Shown here piece by piece: positions 54,553 through 62,393 of a DNA stretch of 64,000 bases. Origin of the DNA: Desulforamulus ruminis DSM 2154. GTDB lineage: Bacteria; Bacillota; Desulfotomaculia; Desulfotomaculales; Desulfotomaculaceae. The DNA lies in assembly GCF_000215085.1 (NCBI RefSeq), contig NC_015589.1, forward strand, positions 3,050,120 to 3,114,119, read 5' to 3'. Position 1 is the first letter of the stretch. Each line of letters opens with the position of its first letter. The position numbers and the translations under genes are program-made. The notes under the pieces were generated by a model. It did no database searches, had not been told where the DNA came from, and saw only the letters and a list, made by a program, of their open reading frames with translations.

Positions 54553-55443
54553 TTATGCTCTTGGGTGGGACTGGGTATAGACTTCTTTTAAACGGATCTT
54601 GGTTAGATGGGTGTAGATTTGGGTGGTGGAGATATCCGCATGCCCCAGCATTTCCTGAACCGATCTCAAATCCGCACCATTTTCCAGCAGGTGTGTGGCA
54701 AAGGAATGACGCAGGGTGTGGGGAGTAATGGGTTTATTAATCTTCCCTTCCCGGGCGTACTTTTTGGTGATTTTCCAAAAGCCCTGGCGGGTTAACCTTT
54801 TACCCTGGACATTTACAAAAAGGGCCTGGTGCTCCAGCTTGCCTTTGGTTAGTCTGACCCTTGCCCAGGCCAGGTATTCCCGGACATAATGGGCAGCCAC
54901 CGACCCCAGGGGAATAATCCGCTCTTTAGAACCTTTGCCAAAGCAGCGAATATATCCCATATCCAATTGTATATGCTCAATATCTAAGGCCACCATTTCC
55001 GAAACACGAATGCCGGTAGCATAAATTAATTCCAGCATGGCTTTGTCTCTCATGCCGGCGGGATCTGCCAGTTGGGGTTGGCTGAGTAAGATTTCCACCT
55101 CGGCAGTGGACAAGATCTTAGGTAAACGCTGCGCCAGCTTAGGAGCCTCCAGAGTTGCCGTGGGATCCTCGGAGATCAACCCCTCCGCCAGCAGAAAGCG
55201 GTAAAAATGCTTCAGCGCCGCAATGTGACGGGAGATGGTAGCGGGAGCTTTGCCGCTCTTCTGCAATTTGTAAAGGTGGGACAATATTTGGTTGCGATCG
55301 GCTTGATTTAAAGAAGAGGCCCCTTGCTTTTTTAAATGCGACAAATATTGGCTAAGATCTATTCGGTAGGAGGCCAGGGTATTTTGGGCTAAACCCCTCT
55401 CAACTGCCAGATAATGAATGAACTCTTCCAACCAACGTTCCAT
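54553..55443 (-). CDS. xerD: site-specific tyrosine recombinase XerD
   Basis: A 296-residue recombinase that resolves chromosome dimers at dif. N-terminal SAM-like domain (MERWLEEFIHYLAVERGLA). Catalytic residues: Arg in YATGIRVSEMV, Lys in FGKGSKERIIPL, His-x-x-Arg in TPHTLRHSFATHLL, His in MLGHADIS and Tyr in TQIYTHLTK. All are intact. ATG 55443 follows GGGGGAGG. Next to a DUF4227 (YqzK) gene as in Bacillus, so this is the housekeeping XerD, not a mobile-element integrase. Confidence 0.95.
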   Translation of the reverse strand: MERWLEEFIHYLAVERGLAQNTLASYRIDLSQYLSHLKKQGASSLNQADRNQILSHLYKLQKSGKAPATISRHIAALKHFYRFLLAEGLISEDPTATLEAPKLAQRLPKILSTAEVEILLSQPQLADPAGMRDKAMLELIYATGIRVSEMVALDIEHIQLDMGYIRCFGKGSKERIIPLGSVAAHYVREYLAWARVRLTKGKLEHQALFVNVQGKRLTRQGFWKITKKYAREGKINKPITPHTLRHSFATHLLENGADLRSVQEMLGHADISTTQIYTHLTKIRLKEVYTQSHPRA

Positions 55444-55476
55444 TATCCTCCCCCTTATAAAAGCCATAAAAATTTA

Positions 55477-55503
55477 AAGTAGTCCAAAAGTTTTGGACTA
55501 CTT
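55477..55503. promoter_or_regulatory. perfect 27-nt inverted repeat between yqzK-like gene and xerD
   Basis: AAGTAGTCCAAAA-G-TTTTGGACTACTT, 13-bp arms. On the minus strand it is followed by TAAATTTTTATGG, so it may terminate the yqzK-like transcript; its AT-rich symmetrical form would also suit an operator for xerD, whose ribosome site begins about 25 bp away. Confidence 0.5.
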
Positions 55504-55576
55504 CAACAAATATCCATAGATTTCCTTTATTTTACTGTCAGAAAACATAATAAGATTTTAAAGTAAAAACCCTTTC

Positions 55577-55840
55577 TCATGTTTTATGTCGATAATATTT
55601 TACCAACTGTTCCACTGCCCGATCCAATAACCCCGGCCGATCGTCTTCACTAACTTCGATCACAGGGGCCTGCACCCGCATGGGATTGCCGCTGGGAACC
55701 TTTTCATGGTCATACAACCCGGAACACTTTACCAGGTTCACCAACTGAACAACCAAAATAGCCAGTACCGCCAAGGCAAAAACCAGCCTTAAACCTTTTA
55801 AAACTTTTTGCCTCAGCCGGGTTATCAAGACCACAAACAT
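55577..55840 (-). CDS. YqzK-like DUF4227 membrane protein
   Basis: An 87-residue protein with one N-terminal membrane helix (LRLVFALAVLAILVVQLVNL) flanked by Arg/Lys and a short soluble tail. Size, single helix and position directly upstream of xerD agree with the YqzK/DUF4227 family of Firmicutes. Assignment relies mainly on that synteny. Function unknown. Confidence 0.65.
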   Translation of the reverse strand: MFVVLITRLRQKVLKGLRLVFALAVLAILVVQLVNLVKCSGLYDHEKVPSGNPMRVQAPVIEVSEDDRPGLLDRAVEQLVKYYRHKT

Positions 55841-55992
55841 TTTCTTCCCCCCACACCGTTGATTTCATCTCAGGGCTAAAAAAAGGTTATGCCCGGAACT
55901 TTCCTTTTAGACCAAGCAAAGACCGGGTTAAGTACGCACAAAAAAAGTTTATCTACCATATCTTGGTATTAAGAACCTAGGAGGTGAGCCTA

Positions 55993-56229
55993 TTGGAAAA
56001 GATCCAATTAAACTTTTTAAATCCTCAAAGCCCCTTCACCTTATTTTTAATTTTAGTTTTATTGGTGTTAGGAACTGAAAAAGAGTTGGAATCTTATTTG
56101 GAAAATGCCAAGAACTTTGTTCTGGAAACCAGGCGATCCATGGAGAGTATCCGTGGAGGGGTTCAAAACATGCACGCCAACATGACAGCTTTTCAAACCC
56201 ATTTACTTCAGTTAAATGAGAAAAAATAA
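55993..56229 (+). CDS. small membrane protein with coiled-coil tail
   Basis: About 78 residues. After EKIQLNFLNPQS comes one hydrophobic helix PFTLFLILVLLVLG, then an amphipathic helix (KELESYLENAKNFVLETRR and more) to the end. TTG 55993 lies 8 bp after AGGAGG; GTG 55984 overlaps that site. Terminator follows. Family not recognised. Confidence 0.65.
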   Translation: MEKIQLNFLNPQSPFTLFLILVLLVLGTEKELESYLENAKNFVLETRRSMESIRGGVQNMHANMTAFQTHLLQLNEKK

Positions 56230-56235
56230 AGAAAA

Positions 56236-56268
56236 AATGCGCCCCCTGCCAGGGGCCATTTTTTTGGC
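56236..56268 (+). terminator. terminator after the small coiled-coil membrane protein
   Basis: GCGCCCCCTGCCAGGGGC hairpin followed by CATTTTTTT, 7 bp past the stop. Confidence 0.75.
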
Positions 56269-56331
56269 ATAAAATTTCCTTAATTTAGCATAGGATTTTT
56301 GGAAGAAGGGTCTGGAAGGAGGCGCAGTGCA

Positions 56332-56787
56332 TTGACCAGCGGTACCATTACCTTATTGTTTTTACTGATCATCGGTTTTGTATCCGATTCTACCTTAATT
56401 GCCACAGCCGCCTGCCTTCTGCTCATTATTAAATTAACCAAAACCTTTCGCTTTTTTTCCCTTTTAGACCGCCGGGGGCTGGAAGTAGGCTTAATTTTTC
56501 TCATGCTGTCTGTGCTGGTTCCACTGGCTCACGATAATATGGCCTATCTGGATTTGTTAAAAAAGACTTTGTCTCCCCATGGTATTTTGGCCATGATTGG
56601 GGGCGCTCTGGCTACCCATATGAACGGTGAAGGCTTAAAACTTTTAAAGCTGGACCCTCAATTGATTTTCGGCATGGTCTTAGGTTCCATTATCGGCATT
56701 GTTTTTCTCGGCGGTATCCCCATCGGTCCCTTAATGGCTGCCGGACTGACCGCTTTATTTCTGGAAGTTATTTACTGGTTTAAGTAG
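56332..56787 (+). CDS. DUF441 family membrane protein
   Basis: A 151-residue protein with four to five helices, matching the DUF441 (YeaL/YtwI) family: RGLEVGLIFLMLSVLVPLAH, SPHGILAMIGGALATHMNG, and GSIIGIVFLGGIPIGPLMAAG. TTG 56332 is 8 bp after AAGGAGG; the longer frame to 56299 covers that site. Function unknown. Confidence 0.85.
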   Translation: MTSGTITLLFLLIIGFVSDSTLIATAACLLLIIKLTKTFRFFSLLDRRGLEVGLIFLMLSVLVPLAHDNMAYLDLLKKTLSPHGILAMIGGALATHMNGEGLKLLKLDPQLIFGMVLGSIIGIVFLGGIPIGPLMAAGLTALFLEVIYWFK

Positions 56788-56791
56788 TAAA

Positions 56792-56831
56792 AAATGGCCC
56801 TCGCCATCTCCGGCGCGAGCCATTTTTTTAT
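56792..56831. terminator. bidirectional terminator between DUF441 and SASP genes
   Basis: AAAAAATGGCCCTCGC, short loop, GCGCGAGCCATTTTTTT. T tracts on both strands, placed between convergent genes. Confidence 0.8.
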
Positions 56832-57124
56832 TCGCCCTTTAAAAGAAGACGGTTTTTATAGTTCCAGGCTAAAACCGCTTCGGCAAAGGCCACCATTTTT
56901 TTGGTCATGCCGCCCCCTACATTCCCATTCATGCGGCTGGGCAGTTCGCCCTTATCCATAGACGCATACTCAGGCAGGCCTAATTCCGCAGCCATCTCAT
57001 CTCTGAATTCCTGCAGGGCCGGTTTAACATAACCTTGCAGCTCTTTGGGAACCAATCCTGTGGAGGCCGTTATTTTCATTAAATCCACGGGGTAAATCTC
57101 TTGCTGCACCAGTTCTTTAGACAT
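56828..57124 (-). CDS. alpha/beta-type small acid-soluble spore protein
   Basis: A 98-residue DNA-binding spore protein. The SASP core is at about 38-90: EFRDEMAAELGLPEYASMDK, GELPSRMNGNVGGGMTKKM, VAFAEAVL. The GPR protease site is expected near DEMAAELG. It has about 20 extra residues at the N-terminus (KELVQQEIYPVDLMKITA) compared with the usual 60-70-residue form. ATG with AGGAGGG. Expressed in the forespore in known species. Confidence 0.85.
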   Translation of the reverse strand: MSKELVQQEIYPVDLMKITASTGLVPKELQGYVKPALQEFRDEMAAELGLPEYASMDKGELPSRMNGNVGGGMTKKMVAFAEAVLAWNYKNRLLLKGE

Positions 57125-57239
57125 GTTTTTCCCTCCTGGATTTTTAAAAAATATTAGCTTGCCCTTTTCTTATTTCTATTATGCCCCACAGCAAATTTTT
57201 TATGTAAACAATTTTTTCTTTTGTTTACATTGTTTGCTT

Positions 57240-57872
57240 TTATTTTGCTAGGATGGCAGCCGCAGCCTTGATCAACTGGGGGGTTACAAAGGCTTCCACC
57301 AGTCCGGCCGCAGCGGCGATACAGGCCACGATGAGAATCAGCAGGTGATAGCCCATTAGTCCCGGACAAACAGGCATTCTGGAATCGTGAAATCTTTTGA
57401 TTAACAGCCAGGAAAAGGACAGCGCTGCCACACAGGCCATAAATATGGCGGGAAGCAGTAAAATATTCTGGGGCAGCACCGAGGTCAGGGCCAGTAAAAT
57501 GCCTTCACCATTCCCCTGCCGGGTTAAAAATCCCAGGGTAAAACCCAGGGAAAAGCCCCTGGCAAACAGCAGCGCCAAAATTACCGGAGCGCCCACCACC
57601 GTTAGGCCCAACAGGTAAACCATGCCGATAAAAAAAAGATTATTGGTAATGGCATTTTTGACCGCAAGGGGGCGGTCAATGGATATACTTCCAGCCTGAC
57701 TCACAAACATTTCCAGGTATTCTGAAAGCTGTACCGTCTTTTGTCCATCCAGATGATGAGCACCCCAACCACCAAAAGCCAAGCCTGCCAGAAGAGCCAC
57801 CGTTGCCAGCAGATACATGGGCCAACCCTCACGCAGGGATGCTCGAAAAATTTTGCTGCACCCTTGTTTCAA
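57240..57872 (-). CDS. spoIIM: stage II sporulation protein M
   Basis: A 210-residue membrane protein with about five helices, part of the SpoIID-SpoIIM-SpoIIP engulfment machine in the mother cell. Typical: FRASLREGWPMYLLATVALL, NLFFIGMVYLLGLTVVGAPV, FARGFSLGFTLGFL. TTG start after GGGGGTGACGGG. Its place near xerD and other yqz/yqk-type genes matches other Firmicutes. Confidence 0.93.
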   Translation of the reverse strand: MKQGCSKIFRASLREGWPMYLLATVALLAGLAFGGWGAHHLDGQKTVQLSEYLEMFVSQAGSISIDRPLAVKNAITNNLFFIGMVYLLGLTVVGAPVILALLFARGFSLGFTLGFLTRQGNGEGILLALTSVLPQNILLLPAIFMACVAALSFSWLLIKRFHDSRMPVCPGLMGYHLLILIVACIAAAAGLVEAFVTPQLIKAAAAILAK

Positions 57873-57919
57873 CCCGTCACCCCCCGCCTCCTGTCAAGTT
57901 CATCTTTCAGGTGACTCCT

Positions 57920-57950
57920 GTACATGTTTATGCCGTTAGAAAAGTTAAAT
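57920..57950 (-). promoter_or_regulatory. possible sigma-E-type promoter of spoIIM
   Basis: Minus strand: GCATAAACAT resembles the sigma-E -10 element (CATACAAT), with TATTT about 14 bp upstream as a weak -35. It lies about 50 bp before the spoIIM start, which is sigma-E dependent in B. subtilis. Pattern match only. Confidence 0.3.
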
Positions 57951-58023
57951 AGTACTACCCGTGTTGGAGGAATTTTGTTTATTATGGCGAAAACTGCCTC
58001 AGGATAAGATGGGGGGAATCGAA

Positions 58024-58476
58024 ATGGACTACCGGGAAGCGGTACAGGACCTTGCTCCCTGCGGTCTTGACTGCAGCAGGTGCGCAGACCATGAAAGGGG
58101 AGAAATTAAACAATTAAGCCAAAGACTCCGGCAGTTACTTGGCAATTACGGGCGTCTGGCTCAAATAAAGGCTGCGGAAAAACCGGCCTTTGAGCATTAC
58201 GCTCATTTTAGGGAAATATTAAGTCTCTTTGCCGATGGTCCCTCCTGCGGAGGCTGTCGGAGCGCTCAGGTAAAATGCCCTATTTCCTGCCTGGCCAAAA
58301 CCTGCCATAAGGAAAAGAAAGTGGATTTTTGTTTCCAGTGTGGTGAATATCCCTGTACCGAGCAATTTAAAGATCTCCGGGGACTTCGCAAACGCTGGCA
58401 GGAAAACAACGACGCCATGAAAGAAACCGGTGTGGCGGCGTTTCACCTGGAGCAAAAAAAGCGCCCCAGATATTAA
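58024..58476 (+). CDS. DUF3795 protein (Cys-rich)
   Basis: A 150-residue cytoplasmic protein with the DUF3795 Cys pattern: LAPCGLDCSRCADH at the N-terminus, then CGGCRSAQVKCPISCLAKTC and FCFQCGEYPC. About eleven Cys residues suggest metal or Fe-S binding. ATG 58024 follows GGGGGG. Single gene, divergent from spoIIM. Function unknown. Confidence 0.85.
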   Translation: MDYREAVQDLAPCGLDCSRCADHERGEIKQLSQRLRQLLGNYGRLAQIKAAEKPAFEHYAHFREILSLFADGPSCGGCRSAQVKCPISCLAKTCHKEKKVDFCFQCGEYPCTEQFKDLRGLRKRWQENNDAMKETGVAAFHLEQKKRPRY

Positions 58477-58511
58477 AAATCCGAGGCAATAACAAAACCA
58501 ACCAACTAATT

Positions 58512-58612
58512 AATAGAACACGGATTCACGGATTATACGGACTTACGCGGATTTTAAAATAAATTATTAATCCGTATGAATCCGCGAAAATCCGTATAAT
58601 CCGTGTTCTATT
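58512..58612. repeat. intergenic hairpin repeat, copy B
   Basis: Near-perfect dyad of about 45-bp arms starting AATAGAACACGGATT and ending AATCCGTGTTCTATT, made of repeated CGGATT/AATCCG units. A less symmetrical relative is at 33621-33757. Not coding; sits between the DUF3795 gene and the ComB-like gene. Confidence 0.65.
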
Positions 58613-58622
58613 ATTCTTTAGT

Positions 58623-59300
58623 CTATTTTCCGTAAGCTAAAAAGCCTTCTTCAACAATACACTTTAAAATATATTCCGCAGCCAGCAGATCCTCCAGGGA
58701 ATTGGCGGTGGAGGCTACCACACAAATGCCGGCGTCCCGTTTCACCGCTTCTTCCACCGCCCTGCGGGCAGCGGCTTTGGCCGGTGCGGAGCCCCTTTTC
58801 CGCATGGTCCTGGCCACCGTTCCGGTGACCACTGCCGGGGCTCCGGCGGTCAGGGCCGCATCGTAGGCCACCCCTCCGGTGGCGGTGACAGCCACCACTA
58901 CCCGGCCCTGCAAATCGCATAACTTGGTCGTTTCGGCACCTAAATTGGGAAGGATGGCGGTTACTTCCGCTCCCCCGGCCTGAACGCCGGCAAGAAAACG
59001 GGAAGCATTGGCCGCTCTCTCCTGATCCGTACCCACTCGGGGTTCGGTCACCAGCACCACACTGCTGCCGGCTGCCAAAGCGGTTTCCGCGGCTTTTCTG
59101 CCCACGGCCTCCGGGTCCAGGGCCACCGGAGGGGACGCGGCGTCCGGACTGGCCCCGAACACGGCCAGCGCCCCGGCATCCAGGGCTGCTTCCAGGGTGG
59201 TGGACATATCAATCACATCCACCACCACCACCACCATGCCCGCCCGGGCCGCCTGGGCGGCTCCACTGGCATTGGCTGTAAGGGTCACAAGCCTTGTCAT
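58623..59300 (-). CDS. ComB-like protein (2-phosphosulfolactate phosphatase fold)
   Basis: A 225-residue cytoplasmic protein, very Ala/Val rich. The order of motifs resembles ComB: VVVVVDVIDMSTTLEAALDA near the N-terminus (ComB has DVLRATST), LPNLGAETTKLCD in the middle, and ICVVASTANSLEDLLAAEYI near the C-terminus. The catalytic Arg of ComB is replaced (DMSTT), so activity on phosphosulfolactate is doubtful. ATG 59300 follows AAGGAG. Divergent from the 52-residue gene next to it. Confidence 0.5.
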   Translation of the reverse strand: MTRLVTLTANASGAAQAARAGMVVVVVDVIDMSTTLEAALDAGALAVFGASPDAASPPVALDPEAVGRKAAETALAAGSSVVLVTEPRVGTDQERAANASRFLAGVQAGGAEVTAILPNLGAETTKLCDLQGRVVVAVTATGGVAYDAALTAGAPAVVTGTVARTMRKRGSAPAKAAARRAVEEAVKRDAGICVVASTANSLEDLLAAEYILKCIVEEGFLAYGK

Positions 59301-59386
59301 TGCAAACTCCTTCCATTTTTTATCAGAGAGCATAAAAAAGGTCCCCTCCTTCATATACTGTCCCATAACGGAAGGAGGACAAACCC

Positions 59387-59545
59387 ATGACACAGGTCTA
59401 CATTTATCAAGATCGAGTCTATTTCCTCTGTCAGGTGAAAGATTTATGTAAACTGATCCGGGAATACGCCGGACAATACCATACGGTGCAGGAATTTATT
59501 CAGCTTCATTGCTTAAATCCCGGAGTTCTGCACGAACCCGACTGA
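59387..59545 (+). CDS. 52-residue hypothetical protein
   Basis: A real small gene judged by GAAGGAGG 8 bp before ATG. The protein (TQVYIYQDRVYFLCQVKD, then LCKLIREYAGQYHTVQEF) is compact, without membrane segment, with three Cys. It ends 1 bp before the convergent DUF3866 stop. I do not recognise the family. Confidence 0.6.
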   Translation: MTQVYIYQDRVYFLCQVKDLCKLIREYAGQYHTVQEFIQLHCLNPGVLHEPD

Positions 59546-59546
59546 T

Positions 59547-60635
59547 TTACGGACAGTTTTTGGTCAGATCCTGTGCTACATAGACTCCGGCAGCACCGGC
59601 GGCCAGGAAAAATTCCCGGTCCTGTTGCACACCCCTGCCCATGGTGGTAACCTTCACCCGGTATTCTTCCAAGGCGTCCAGAACCGGCTCCGCCCCGACA
59701 ACAGCCACATCGTGCTTGCGGCTGATGCCCGATTCTTCCAACTGCCGCAGTACCAGTTCCATCTTTTCCGGCTCCAGCCGAGGCAGAGCTACGGTGGCTT
59801 TGGATAAGGCAATGCTCCCCAGGGCGGTGCGGGTGTGATGGCTGATACCCTTGTGCCTTTCCCGGGCATCGGCAAAACTAACCCGGGGAATGGCCACCGG
59901 CCGGCCTCCCAGGATATTGACGGCATTAATGATTTCTCCCTGCTCCACCCCGGTAAAGCCGTAGCGGGAGCCGCTGCCCACAATACCCGGCCCCATGGCG
60001 GCAATGACGACATCCGCCCTGGCCACCGCCTTGCAGGCCAGCAGACCGGTATATACATTGATGGCCTCATAGTCTCCCCCGAAGGCGTGACCGCAGGTCA
60101 CGGTTGCCTGCAGCAATCCCTTTTCCTTTAGTTCAAAAACCAGCTTGGACAAAGCCAGGGGCAGGGCGGCTCCGTCGGTCATCAGGTAAGCCACCCGGAG
60201 ACGTCCCTGTCCCAGTTTTCTCAAGATGGCTGCCGCCGGGGCCAGCATGCTGTGCAGGGTGCCGATAATCACCGGTGCGCCGTCCAGCCGGTGGGTCCGC
60301 TGCATCACCTCATAATGGGGACTTTCCGGCTCTTCCACCGCCAGGGTTTTCACCTGACAGGGGCTGTAACGCATTTTCATAATATGACCGGCCTGATCCA
60401 CATCCAGCCGGGTATTGGAGAGATTGGCCATGACAAAATGGGCACCGCCGGTGCCCAACCTTTTATAAACCGCCGTGGTGTTTAGAATCACCGGGTCTCC
60501 GACCTTCACCGGGCCGGTTACGGCGTCGTAACTAACGGCCCGCTGAATCTCGCCTTCCAGTTCAACCAAAATTTCAGAAATACCGGGCCGGGTGGAGGCG
60601 ATTTCCGTCACCACCGCCTTGCGAACACGAATCAA
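59547..60635 (-). CDS. DUF3866 family protein
   Basis: A 362-residue cytoplasmic protein matching DUF3866 of clostridia: IRVRKAVVTEIASTRPGISE at the N-terminus, GTGGAHFVMANLSNTR, MKMRYSPCQVKTLAVEEPES, CGHAFGGDYEAINVYTGLLA, and GPGIVGSGSRYGFTGVEQGE. TTG 60635 is 8 bp after GGAGG. Glycine-rich loops suggest a nucleotide- or substrate-binding fold. Function unknown; in an apparent operon with two small membrane proteins and a peptidase. Confidence 0.85.
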   Translation of the reverse strand: MIRVRKAVVTEIASTRPGISEILVELEGEIQRAVSYDAVTGPVKVGDPVILNTTAVYKRLGTGGAHFVMANLSNTRLDVDQAGHIMKMRYSPCQVKTLAVEEPESPHYEVMQRTHRLDGAPVIIGTLHSMLAPAAAILRKLGQGRLRVAYLMTDGAALPLALSKLVFELKEKGLLQATVTCGHAFGGDYEAINVYTGLLACKAVARADVVIAAMGPGIVGSGSRYGFTGVEQGEIINAVNILGGRPVAIPRVSFADARERHKGISHHTRTALGSIALSKATVALPRLEPEKMELVLRQLEESGISRKHDVAVVGAEPVLDALEEYRVKVTTMGRGVQQDREFFLAAGAAGVYVAQDLTKNCP

Positions 60636-60706
60636 AAAGAAGACCTCCAATAACCAATGAAGTCAACAACCATAGCACCGTCCATTATTGCCTGTTTCCT
60701 GCCTGC

Positions 60707-60886
60707 CTAAACGGTTCTGTTCCGCTCTTCCAAATCCCCCAGTTTTTTACGGATCACTTTCATTTCTTCCAGGATGGCCGGCAGGGTAAAATAAGACATC
60801 CGTATCACACCCACCACAGCCGCCAGTCCGACCAGCAGCCAGACAAAGCCCAGCAGGCCAAAGAATCCTCTTGCTGCAAAGTCCAT
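60707..60886 (-). CDS. small membrane protein with charged helix, 59 residues
   Basis: One N-terminal membrane helix (FFGLLGFVWLLVGLAAVVGV) followed by a charged helical tail (LEEMKVIRKKLGDLEERNR). ATG 60886. Architecture matches the next upstream gene (60956-61150), suggesting an old duplication or a pair that interacts. Family not recognised. Confidence 0.55.
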   Translation of the reverse strand: MDFAARGFFGLLGFVWLLVGLAAVVGVIRMSYFTLPAILEEMKVIRKKLGDLEERNRTV

Positions 60887-60955
60887 ACAGACACCGCCTT
60901 ATTTTAATCTTTTCTCTACTACCGCACTGCAAGGCAGCAGAGTACTTTCGCCCGG

Positions 60956-61150
60956 CTAGCCCTTTCCGTCCAGCTTTCTTTCCAGCTCCGCCAGGCGCTG
61001 CTTGATCTCCCGCAGGTCTTCCGCCATCCGGGCGGGTCTTTGCAAGAAAGCCGCCCGGATGAGCATGGCCACACCCACAATGATCAAGAGCAGGAACAAC
61101 AAATTAAACAACTGGGCCACCATCGTACCGTTAAACCCGATACTTTCCAT
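60956..61150 (-). CDS. small membrane protein with charged helix, 64 residues
   Basis: One membrane helix (QLFNLLFLLLIIVGVAMLIR) and a coiled-coil tail (MAEDLREIKQRLAELERKLD). ATG 61150 with GGGGTAGG. Six bp after the peptidase gene, so co-transcribed. Function unknown. Confidence 0.6.
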   Translation of the reverse strand: MESIGFNGTMVAQLFNLLFLLLIIVGVAMLIRAAFLQRPARMAEDLREIKQRLAELERKLDGKG

Positions 61151-61156
61151 GCAAAC

Positions 61157-62284
61157 CTACCCCGCTTCCTGGGCCACCCGGATGATCTCTACCATTAGTT
61201 TTGCATTGGCCACCAGATTTTCTTCCGCAATAAATTCCTCGGTGGTATGAACCTTTTCCATGCCGATGCCCAAATTGGCACAATCAATGCCCCGGCCGTT
61301 AAAAACATTGGCGTCACTGCCGCCTCCGGTTTGCCCCAGCACCGGCTCCAATCCCAGGTTCCGGCAGGCCTGAACCGCCGTCCGCACCGGCCAGGAATCC
61401 GGAGCCAGGTTAATTGGGTCATACTCCTTGGCTACCTTCAGATCCACTTGGGCGCCGAATTGCTCCACCGCTCCCTGAATGGCCTCCAGCATGTGATCCA
61501 ACTGGGCCTTGGCTTTTTCCGGGCTGATGCTGCGGGTTTCGCCCTCCAGGGTAACCAGCTCCGGCACAATATTAGTGGCTCTGCCGCCGGAAATGAGTCC
61601 GATGTTGGAGGTGGTTTCATTGTCAATCCGCCCCACCTGCATGGCGGCAATGGCGTGGGCAGCCACCACAATGGCGTTAATGCCTTCTTCCGGGGCAATG
61701 CCCGCATGGGCGGCTTTCCCCTTGATGGCTGCTTTAAAGGAAAACTGGGTTGGCGCTTTAATAATAATTTCCCCCGGAGGACCGCCGCTGTCCAGGACAA
61801 AACCGGCCTTAGCGATAATTCGTCCATAGTCTAAATTTTTAGCTCCCACCAAGCCAATTTCTTCCCCCACGGTGAAAACCACCTGCAAGCCCCCGTGAGC
61901 TATGTTTTGCTCTTTAATCACCCGCAGACTTTCCAGAATGGCGGCCACGCCGGCCTTATCATCGGAACCCAGGATGGTGTCGCCGGCTGAAAGGATCTTC
62001 CCCTTTTCACGACGGGGCTTGACCCCTTTGCCGGGTTTCACGGTATCCATGTGGGCGCACATTAGAAAAACCGGTCCCTTCCCCCCGTTCCCGGGCAGAT
62101 TGGCAATCAGATTGCCGGTTCCCCGGCCCACCTCTACGGCGCCGGCGCCATCTTCAAACACCTCAAGGCCCAGTTGAGTCAGTTTTTCTTTCAGCAAATC
62201 GGCCATTTGCCGTTCCGCTCCGGATTCGCTGTCCACCTGGACCAGTTCCATAAACTCGCCAATTAACCTTTCGGAATCAACCAA
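61157..62284 (-). CDS. M20-family metallopeptidase (PepT-like)
   Basis: A 375-residue zinc peptidase. Metal-binding motifs: LMCAHMDTVKPG (His, Asp), LGSDDKAGVAA (bridging Asp), FTVGEEIGLVGA (general base Glu-Glu), and the C-terminal KVHTTEEFI (His). The dimerisation domain is at about 185-290 with KAAHAGIAPEEGINAI. TTG start after GGAGGTGAGC. Probably a tripeptide or aminoacyl peptidase. Promoter-proximal gene of the small operon that runs to the DUF3866 neighbourhood. Confidence 0.9.
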   Translation of the reverse strand: MVDSERLIGEFMELVQVDSESGAERQMADLLKEKLTQLGLEVFEDGAGAVEVGRGTGNLIANLPGNGGKGPVFLMCAHMDTVKPGKGVKPRREKGKILSAGDTILGSDDKAGVAAILESLRVIKEQNIAHGGLQVVFTVGEEIGLVGAKNLDYGRIIAKAGFVLDSGGPPGEIIIKAPTQFSFKAAIKGKAAHAGIAPEEGINAIVVAAHAIAAMQVGRIDNETTSNIGLISGGRATNIVPELVTLEGETRSISPEKAKAQLDHMLEAIQGAVEQFGAQVDLKVAKEYDPINLAPDSWPVRTAVQACRNLGLEPVLGQTGGGSDANVFNGRGIDCANLGIGMEKVHTTEEFIAEENLVANAKLMVEIIRVAQEAG

Positions 62285-62343
62285 AAAAGCTCACCTCCAG
62301 AATGCAAATTAAAATCTTATGGATTGAAGTCCGTATAAATTTA

Positions 62344-62378
62344 TGCCGGTGGCACATTGTAAATTATACCACCGGCTG
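62344..62378 (-). terminator. possible terminator of the 2-oxoacid oxidoreductase operon
   Basis: Minus strand: GCCGGTGG / CCACCGGC stem with a 16-nt loop, followed by ATAAATTTATA. No strong T tract. Confidence 0.45.
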
Positions 62379-62393
62379 TTAAAAGATATTTTA

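Noticed and set aside
54553-55443. Tyrosine recombinase as sign of an integrated mobile element
   Set aside because: Sequence motifs and neighbours (yqzK-like, deoB, pdp) identify housekeeping XerD; no attachment-site duplications or phage genes were seen.
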